From: JBGRQB01 sp041725875 | GTDB lineage: Bacteria > Bacteroidota > Ignavibacteria > Ignavibacteriales > Melioribacteraceae | Reading direction: 5' to 3' | NCBI GenBank assembly: GCA_041725875.1 | Contig: JBGRQB010000060.1 | Location: 1-21,566, forward strand | DNA length: 21,566 bases | In this document: one piece after another, positions 16,706 through 21,566 of the stretch | Layout of the letters: each line of letters begins with the position of its first letter | How positions within the stretch are numbered: position 1 is the first letter of the stretch | Notes under the pieces: generated by a model | Told to the model about the DNA's origin: nothing | The model's input: the letters and a program-made list of their open reading frames with translations, nothing else | Database searches by the model: none | Position numbers and translations under genes: made by a program

Positions 16706-17176
16706 TCATTCTGATAATCTTGATTGAATTTCTTTCTGCTGAACCTGCATTGCCTTTTTAAAACTCGTTTTAGAAATCAGCAATACTACTGGAGCATAAA
16801 CGGGTGATTTTAATTCAAAAATAAAGGTTTGAGTAAGTTTTGTAATATTTTTGTCAATCGATTGAATTTCAACTACTTCTCTGTTTTTCTTTATTATTTT
16901 TGCAATAGCTCCTTGATGACCAAACATTTCAATTTCAATTAGTTTCAATGGTTCAACATTTAAAATTCTTTCAAAGTGTGTTGTTTTATCAGTATTATAA
17001 ACTATTGCTTTTGAACCAGGGATGTCATAAGATCCATTCTCAAAATCAATTTTTTCTATACCAGGTATTTTCCCATATCCTAAAAATGTTGAAGCTAATT
17101 GACCGCTAACGATAAATTCATAAGTTTTTTCAAGTGAGCTTTTAAGAATGATATTCTGCGAAATTTTTATATTCAT
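16706..17176 (-). CDS. SRPBCC (START-like) family protein
   Basis: A 156-residue protein with the helix-grip layout of the SRPBCC superfamily: an N-terminal strand ending in SLEKTYEFIVSG, a central block of alternating strands (IPGSKAIVYNTD, FERILNVEPLKLIEIEM) and a long C-terminal helix KTSFKKAMQVQQKEIQ. Members bind hydrophobic ligands in a central cavity. A strong AAGGAG site precedes the ATG. It lies 66 bases after the Crp/Fnr gene on the same strand, and a GACA-TT-TGTC palindrome sits in the gap, so it may be a target of that regulator. Confidence 0.75.
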   Translation of the reverse strand: MNIKISQNIILKSSLEKTYEFIVSGQLASTFLGYGKIPGIEKIDFENGSYDIPGSKAIVYNTDKTTHFERILNVEPLKLIEIEMFGHQGAIAKIIKKNREVVEIQSIDKNITKLTQTFIFELKSPVYAPVVLLISKTSFKKAMQVQQKEIQSRLSE

Positions 17177-17227
17177 TTTTTCTCCTTTTTAACTGCAAAG
17201 CTAGTGGAGAAAAAAACTATGAGAAAG

Positions 17228-17237
17228 GACATTTGTC
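17228..17237. promoter_or_regulatory. Candidate Crp/Fnr-type operator GACATTTGTC
   Basis: Half-sites GACA and TGTC are separated by two bases, 52-61 bases upstream of the SRPBCC start and just after the Crp/Fnr stop codon. The placement suits autoregulated control of the SRPBCC gene, but a 4+4 half-site match is weak evidence. Confidence 0.3.
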
Positions 17238-17242
17238 TAATT

Positions 17243-17815
17243 TTATATTGAACGTCTAATTCTGCTCAAATGTCTTTGTGTAATTCCTAAATAAGAAGCG
17301 AGATATTTTAAAGGTATATGTTGCAAATATCCAGAATGATTTTTAAGTAAATAATTATACTTTGTTTCGGCGCTTTCGCTTTGTAGCAGATGAATTCGTT
17401 TTTCTAAAGCTAAATATTCCTGCTCGGAAATAAATTTAGAAAATTTAAGCCAACTTATATTGTTTTTTTCCAATGCACTGAAATTGGTTTTAGATATTGA
17501 TAACATTTCAATATCAGAAAGTGCTTCAATACTTTCCGGTGATGGTAGACCAGATATCAAAGAAGAATATGCGGTTAAAAAAGTATTAGAAAAATAGAAA
17601 CAAGATGTAATAGCTTCTCTTTTCTCAGTAGAATAGTAGTATGATCTTAGTAATCCTGATTTTATAAAACAAACTTCATAGCAAATTTCTCCCTGAGTAA
17701 TAAAGTGTTGGCCTTTTTTTAAGACGCGAGAAGTTGACAACTTTATAAATTCATCAATGTCATTTTCTGACAATAAGTTAAATGACTTTAAATATTCTTT
17801 TACATTATGTTGCAT
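17243..17815 (-). CDS. Crp/Fnr family transcriptional regulator
   Basis: A 190-residue regulator. Residues about 8-115 form a cyclic-nucleotide-binding-type beta-barrel (KKGQHFITQGE, FIKSGLLRSYY). A long dimerisation helix follows (about 118-145), then a winged helix whose recognition part is IPLKYLASYLGITQRHLSRIRR (167-188). No Fnr cysteine cluster is present, and the barrel lacks the RxE phosphate-binding residues of true cAMP receptors, as in many Bacteroidota members. It ends right after the recognition helix, which is common in this subgroup. The ribosome site is weak (GGTGTG). It is the first gene upstream of SRPBCC and is the likely local regulator. Confidence 0.88.
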   Translation of the reverse strand: MQHNVKEYLKSFNLLSENDIDEFIKLSTSRVLKKGQHFITQGEICYEVCFIKSGLLRSYYYSTEKREAITSCFYFSNTFLTAYSSLISGLPSPESIEALSDIEMLSISKTNFSALEKNNISWLKFSKFISEQEYLALEKRIHLLQSESAETKYNYLLKNHSGYLQHIPLKYLASYLGITQRHLSRIRRSI

Positions 17816-17863
17816 TTAATCACACCAGCTATTGTGTAAAATAATAACTTCCAATGTTTAAGA

Positions 17864-18655
17864 TCACTTATTATAGTAATCAAATAATCTTTGAATTTCT
17901 ATATCTGATAATTGATAATTATATAAGATTAGCTCATCAATAATTCCATCAAACCAATGAAATAGTTCCCCTGATGCTTCCCCTTTAGTTATACCAACAT
18001 ATAAATTATTTGTTAAGTCAGTTTTAATTGAATTTTCATTTCGTCCGATTGGATAGTTCCATTCTACTTCAACTAATTCACCATCAACAAACAAGTTACC
18101 AATTTTCCCGTTTCCAAAACTACAACTAACGATTACCTGATGCCATTTTTTTAACAACTTTCTTGCTAAATTCTCTTTTGATCTAAAACAATGAAATTGT
18201 CCATATTTATCCCGGAAATAAAAATACAGGTTACCTCCGTACCTTGTTGATTTGAATGCAAAATTCCAGCCTCGATCTTGTGGTTTGTTTGAGGCAATAT
18301 ATCTTGATGTAATTGCTTGAAAAGTAGAGTCGGAGTTTTTATAAATCCAAGCTGATATGGTTATACCATTTGCTGTGTTAATAGTATTATTAAATGGTAT
18401 CTCAACATATTTGTTATCAATCCCATTAAACTCTACCGCTGAATTATAGTTTTTATCTTTATCCAGGTTAAAACTAATTTTTTTTGCGATTCCATGATTA
18501 GCATTACTACTATAATCTTTTACATTGCCATCAAATTTATAATAAGCAATAAGTCCAGTTTTATTTGGAGAATCATTTTTTTGCACTATTACTTCATAAC
18601 AACTAACTAAAATTAGCAAACTTAAAATTATATAAGCTATTATTTTAAACTTCAT
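17864..18655 (-). CDS. LamG-like (concanavalin A fold) lipoprotein
   Basis: A 263-residue lipoprotein with lipobox LVSC (C19). Residues about 33-255 form one LamG-like jelly roll: GLIAYYKFDGNVKDYSSNANHG at its start, VEFNGIDNKYVEIP, ISAWIYKN, KKWHQVIVSC, GNLFVDGELV and finally FDGIIDELILYNYQLSDIEI. These domains usually bind carbohydrate or protein at the cell surface. No enzymatic domain is attached. The Crp/Fnr start lies 48 bases after its stop, so read-through is possible. There is no clear ribosome site. Confidence 0.85.
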   Translation of the reverse strand: MKFKIIAYIILSLLILVSCYEVIVQKNDSPNKTGLIAYYKFDGNVKDYSSNANHGIAKKISFNLDKDKNYNSAVEFNGIDNKYVEIPFNNTINTANGITISAWIYKNSDSTFQAITSRYIASNKPQDRGWNFAFKSTRYGGNLYFYFRDKYGQFHCFRSKENLARKLLKKWHQVIVSCSFGNGKIGNLFVDGELVEVEWNYPIGRNENSIKTDLTNNLYVGITKGEASGELFHWFDGIIDELILYNYQLSDIEIQRLFDYYNK

Positions 18656-18989
18656 ATTACTTCAACTTACTCAAATTTATTAAAGCCTTCCAGGTAATAG
18701 GATTACAATGATAAATTAATATAATTTATATTAGTAACCCTGAAATGTAAACTAATGATTAATCTGGGTTGTTATGTTTCAAACAATAAAATAACTTACA
18801 CTAAATGAATTTATACAAACAAATTATATCATCATATTTATTATTATATTTTCTCTTTTTAAGTAATCTTCCTTGCTCTTCAAAACCTTTATTTTTATAT
18901 AAATTAATTGTCGTTTTATTACTTGAAAAAACCTCTAACTCTATTTTTTCAATTATTATTAAAGTCTAAACAAATTATGATACTTGGGA
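18656..18989. other. 334-base gap without an intact gene
   Basis: Contains the GNAT 3' remnant (18801-18959, listed separately), the leader of the LamG gene, and a short inverted repeat AACCC/GGGTT near 18730-18765. No intact gene, tRNA or mobile-element end was seen. Confidence 0.6.
18801..18959 (-). pseudogene. 3' fragment of a GNAT acetyltransferase gene
   Basis: The minus strand reads, without interruption, about 50 codons matching the C-terminus of the intact GNAT gene at 12540-13031: IEKIELEVFSSN, LYKNKGF, EQGR, KKRKY, NKYDDIIC and YKFI followed by TAG. By eye 40 of 50 residues are identical. Upstream of this stretch the match stops abruptly and an in-frame stop appears (18966-18968). 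No start codon, CoA-binding motif or ribosome site remains, so it cannot make a working enzyme. Sequence after the stop codon differs between the two copies. Confidence 0.9.
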
Positions 18990-19846
18990 TTATCGCAATA
19001 AAATCATTTTTCTAGTTTTGGTATATTTGTCTGTTTTTAATTGATAAAAATAAACTCCACTCGGGAGATTTACTCCATCAAAACTTACGGTATAATTACC
19101 TGCTTCTAACACTTTGTTTTTCAATACTCTTATTTCCCTCCCTAACGAATCATATACTTTTATCTCCACCAGCGATTTATGAGGAATTCCATAACTTATC
19201 TTTGTCATCGGATTAAATGGATTTGGATAATTTTGTCTCAAAATGTAATTTTCCGGCAGTTTATTGTCATTATCGACTGAAACTATATTTCCTTTGTATA
19301 TTTTCCCATCGATTATCGCTTTTTCAAGCTTAATATAACTACTCCAATGAGATCCAGCTGTTTCTACATAACCTGAATATGATACTTTAATTATTCCAAA
19401 AAACTCCGCTGTTTGTACTGTTACTTGGTAGTTTGCCATTCCACTTTCTGAATAACTATAGATCTGGGTATTTTTATTAACTCCAAATATATTCAAAGTC
19501 TGAGAACCCAAATACTCGCTAAGTCCCAAAGAATCTTCTGGTGTTTCTTTGTCATAAGTCTTCTGAATATACAACAACCAATCAAACCTAATTTGCTTAA
19601 ATTTTGCTTGGTCAGCATACCAATATTCATACCTCACAAAAGTTGTATCATTATCCATAATTTTATTAACATTAACAACTTTATAAAGTTTTCCTGAAAT
19701 CAAAGAGTCCCTCAGTACTTCTTTTTCCAGATAATATTCTTCCGCATTACAGGTACTTGAGTTATACCAATACTTATAGTACCACTTATTCCCCTTTTTA
19801 AGGGAGACGATGTCTTGACAAAACGCAAAAGTAAAAAAAATTTCAT
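18990..19846 (-). CDS. Secreted protein with T9SS sorting tail, apparent frameshift near its start
   Basis: The last 87 codons (about 18993-19253) are a T9SS type A sorting domain: NYPNPFNPMTKISYGIP, VYDSLGRE, LPSGVYFYQL and the terminal KMILLR. It would direct export through the outer membrane. The preceding region, rich in Tyr and Trp (LKKGNKWYYKYWY), is not a known enzyme but resembles other short Ignavibacterial secreted proteins. The frame is open from the stop codon up to about 19886, but has no ATG, GTG or good alternative at the proper place. The ATG at 19846 has an excellent GGAGAGGG site but is one base out of frame. A single extra base in the run of eight A at 19833-19840 would join them to give MKFFFTFAFCQDIVS, a plausible short signal peptide. 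TTG at 19703 is the first conventional in-frame start otherwise and would lose the signal peptide. Confidence 0.72.
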
Positions 19847-19863
19847 TTCCCTCTCCATATAAC

Positions 19864-19950
19864 GGTTTCGTGTTTAACCTGCATGCTTAGAAATACTGCG
19901 AGTGCCTTATTAAATTTATTTACCGCAGTACTGAACTTCTGCACAAATGA
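19864..19950. other. Imperfect palindromic spacer between the propeller and T9SS genes
   Basis: TACTGCG (19894-19900) pairs with CGCAGTA (19924-19930), and TGCA in each outer arm adds a second short match. It fills the gap between the propeller stop (19951) and the ribosome site of the T9SS gene. It may be a terminator without a T-run or a degenerate recombination site. Confidence 0.35.
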
Positions 19951-20970
19951 CTATAATTTCAAATTAAACCACACAATCTTATTTTCTGAAGTTAACACAT
20001 ACAGTTTTTTATTATGCACCTCTACCTTCATAACATTCTTAACCGACGCTTCATATCTAGTGATTAAACGCCCCTCTTTACTATATTTATACAAAATCAA
20101 ATTCTCATCTTTAATTAATACAAAAATACTCCCCTCATCATCAATTACAAAATCTCTCAAAATATAATCATTTGATATTGCTCTGTGCTTCACAATTTCT
20201 TTAGAGCGATCAAAGAATCCCCTCAATCGTTTTTTATAATTCTTGATTTTCAATTCTTTACTGAAAACCTTTTTTCCATTTATATCATACTTCTTTAACT
20301 TTAATGTCATTGGATGAATTGCGTACAATTGATTATCTCTGTTTGTGGCAAGCAAGCAACTATTTATAATCAATGACGGGATTTGATTGTTTTTGATGTT
20401 TTTTTCAATTTCACTAAAATCAAACCATTTAATTTTCTCTGTTTCTATCTTCCCAATATTTTTTAATTTAAATAGATCTTGATCAAACTTTTCAATAAGA
20501 TGAGATTTATTGAACCCACTAGTAGTTGAGTAATAGTTCCCTTCACTGTCAATTGCATCATAAGTTTTAGAGATTAATATCAACTGCTTTTCTGAGAACT
20601 TCTTTGATTTTTTATATTTCCCATCAAAATCAAAATAATCAAGCCTATTATTTCTTTCATTTTTAACTATTACTGAGTTATCAGTTAAAAACAAAGATGT
20701 GGGTCTATTCAAATCACCAGGACCATTCCCTTTAGAGGATATCACCCATTTTATGGCACCAAATTCGTTAAAACAAATAAGTTGATTTGCTCTTTTATCA
20801 GTTAACACAAGGTTATTTGAATTTATTACTTTAAAATCAGATGCAAAATCAACAACCTCTATTCCATCTTCATCTTTTAATTCAATTTCATTTATCTTCT
20901 CTAAAAAAATATTTTCGACCTGAGCTACAATTGCTGTGATTAAAAATGCTAACACTACTAAATACTTCAT
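19951..20970 (-). CDS. Exported six-bladed beta-propeller protein (NHL/BF3164-like)
   Basis: A 339-residue exported protein. The frame extends to 21015, but the ATG at 20970 has AAGGAG seven bases ahead and opens a signal peptide (residues 1-16, AIVAQ), so it is the true start. The body shows repeated strands of the six-bladed propeller type: LICFNEFGAIKW, then SKGNGPGDLNRPTSLFL (the GxGPG signature of Bacteroidota BF3164-like proteins), RLDYFDFDGKYKK, YDAIDSEGNYY, VIDDEGSIFVLI and LYKYSKEGRL. These proteins are usually periplasmic or surface exposed and of unknown ligand. A related but broken gene lies just upstream at 21046-21566, so this is probably a tandem family. Confidence 0.83.
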   Translation of the reverse strand: MKYLVVLAFLITAIVAQVENIFLEKINEIELKDEDGIEVVDFASDFKVINSNNLVLTDKRANQLICFNEFGAIKWVISSKGNGPGDLNRPTSLFLTDNSVIVKNERNNRLDYFDFDGKYKKSKKFSEKQLILISKTYDAIDSEGNYYSTTSGFNKSHLIEKFDQDLFKLKNIGKIETEKIKWFDFSEIEKNIKNNQIPSLIINSCLLATNRDNQLYAIHPMTLKLKKYDINGKKVFSKELKIKNYKKRLRGFFDRSKEIVKHRAISNDYILRDFVIDDEGSIFVLIKDENLILYKYSKEGRLITRYEASVKNVMKVEVHNKKLYVLTSENKIVWFNLKL

Positions 20971-20985
20971 AATTTCTCCTTTGAC

Positions 20986-21043
20986 AGCTAACGCCACCAC
21001 TGCTGAGTAATACAATAACGACCTGGACCACTAATTGTTAGGC
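20986..21043 (-). repeat. Candidate attC-like recombination site
   Basis: On the minus strand GCCTAAC (21037-21043) begins two bases after the stop codon of the broken propeller gene and GTTAGCT (20986-20992) ends just before the ribosome site of the next gene. The pair matches the RYYYAAC consensus fully and GTTRRRY in all but one base; total length is 58 bases, within the attC range. The inner arms, however, do not pair well and no integrase is in view, so this is a suggestion only. Confidence 0.35.
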
Positions 21044-21045
21044 AA

Positions 21046-21566
21046 CTATTTAACACTATATACTTCAATACAATCAATCCCTAACTCATCTTTTACAACC
21101 TGATAATATTTATCTTTAACGAATATTACTTTTTCACGAAATGAATTAATAGCCAAATCAGGATCACTATGATTTACGACAGATATTTTTTGATCAGTAT
21201 TTTCACCAATCATTTTAAACAATAATTCATTTCGGTTTTCTTATGGCAACAAGATAAAGGCACCTTTACTAACACAATTTAATATTGCTTGTGCATAAGG
21301 TTTATACTCATAAGTCTGGCCATCGAACTTGCCTTTCGGAATATTTTTAGGGACACCTCCCCCTGCCGATCCATAACCAGCCAGATACCCCTCTATTCTT
21401 TTCCGTCTATATTCTTCAATTAATTTATTTTTTTCTTTAATTGAATACTTAACTTTATTATTGTTTGGAATTCTTTCTTTCAAATTTCCAGTTTTATCCA
21501 GAATTTGAATCTCCTTTTCATCAGAAAAAGAAATGTAGATATTATCCTCACTATCAATAGCAAGTA
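21046..21566 (-). pseudogene. Propeller-like gene interrupted by an in-frame stop (5' end beyond window)
   Basis: The minus strand is open from the right edge with LAIDSEDNIYISFSDEKEI, QILDKTGNLKERIP and a Gly-rich AGYGSAGGGVPKN region, typical of propeller blades. A TAA at 21241-21243 follows FILLP. The same frame then continues without any indel for 64 more codons (ENRNELLFKMIGENTD to IEVYSVK) and ends in TAG at 21046-21048. The downstream part has no start codon with a ribosome site at its head, so it is the severed C-terminus rather than a separate gene. A single substitution, for example CAA to TAA, explains it. A sequencing error is the alternative. Confidence 0.75.

Noticed and set aside
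12540..18959. Composite transposon bounded by GNAT copies
   Set aside because: The copies are diverged and one is a 3' fragment only; there are no transposase genes, terminal inverted repeats or target duplications.
19864..19950. A second attC site between the propeller and T9SS genes
   Set aside because: It has a real inverted repeat but no RYYYAAC box after the stop codon and no matching partner for CGTTAT, so only a generic palindrome is listed.
21241..21483. An 80-residue small protein starting at a TTG
   Set aside because: The frame is open through the window edge upstream and continues coding after its TAA, so it is a slice of the disrupted propeller gene.

Overview
The window is AT-rich and codes for 18 recognisable genes, 17 of them on the minus strand. 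Two gene remnants are also present. The best clue to the organism is the protein at 18990-19846. It ends in a type IX secretion (T9SS) sorting tail with the NYPNPFNP motif, a LGRE box and a terminal KMILLR. That tail style is typical of Ignavibacteria and nearby Bacteroidota/Chlorobi lineages. Many lipoproteins, a Bacteroidota-style Crp/Fnr regulator and a six-bladed propeller protein with a GNGPGD motif fit the same group. No rRNA, tRNA, CRISPR array, integrase or transposase was seen.

Layout. (1) 1-6.4 kb, carbohydrate and hydrolase region: a secreted GH53 endo-galactanase running off the left edge, a membrane protein overlapping it, a DRGH-motif nuclease, a secreted BAAT-type alpha/beta hydrolase, and the only plus-strand gene, a GH2 lipoprotein glycosidase. 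The GH2 gene is closed by a strong bidirectional terminator. GH53 and GH2 could act in sequence on beta-1,4-galactan, but GH2 specificity is not fixed by sequence. (2) 6.4-12.2 kb, envelope and signalling: a secreted HExxH metallopeptidase, a soluble PAS histidine kinase with no partner in view, a two-lipoprotein operon, and a lipoprotein carrying a five-blade propeller built from five near-equal repeats. (3) 12.5-18.7 kb, a run of small same-strand accessory genes: GNAT, DinB-like, DUF2200, SxxK serine hydrolase, HEFGH membrane peptidase, DUF3788, a small membrane protein, SRPBCC, Crp/Fnr and a LamG lipoprotein. (4) 18.7-21.6 kb, a decaying end: a 3' fragment of a second GNAT gene, the T9SS-tailed protein with an apparent one-base frameshift at its start, an intact six-bladed propeller protein, and a second propeller-like gene broken by an in-frame stop.

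No clearly new defence or metabolic system is evident. The most notable observations are signs of gene turnover in the right third: the 80%-identical GNAT remnant, two disrupted reading frames, and an attC-like spacer tightly packed between two genes. All functional calls rest on motifs read by eye; no database search was run.
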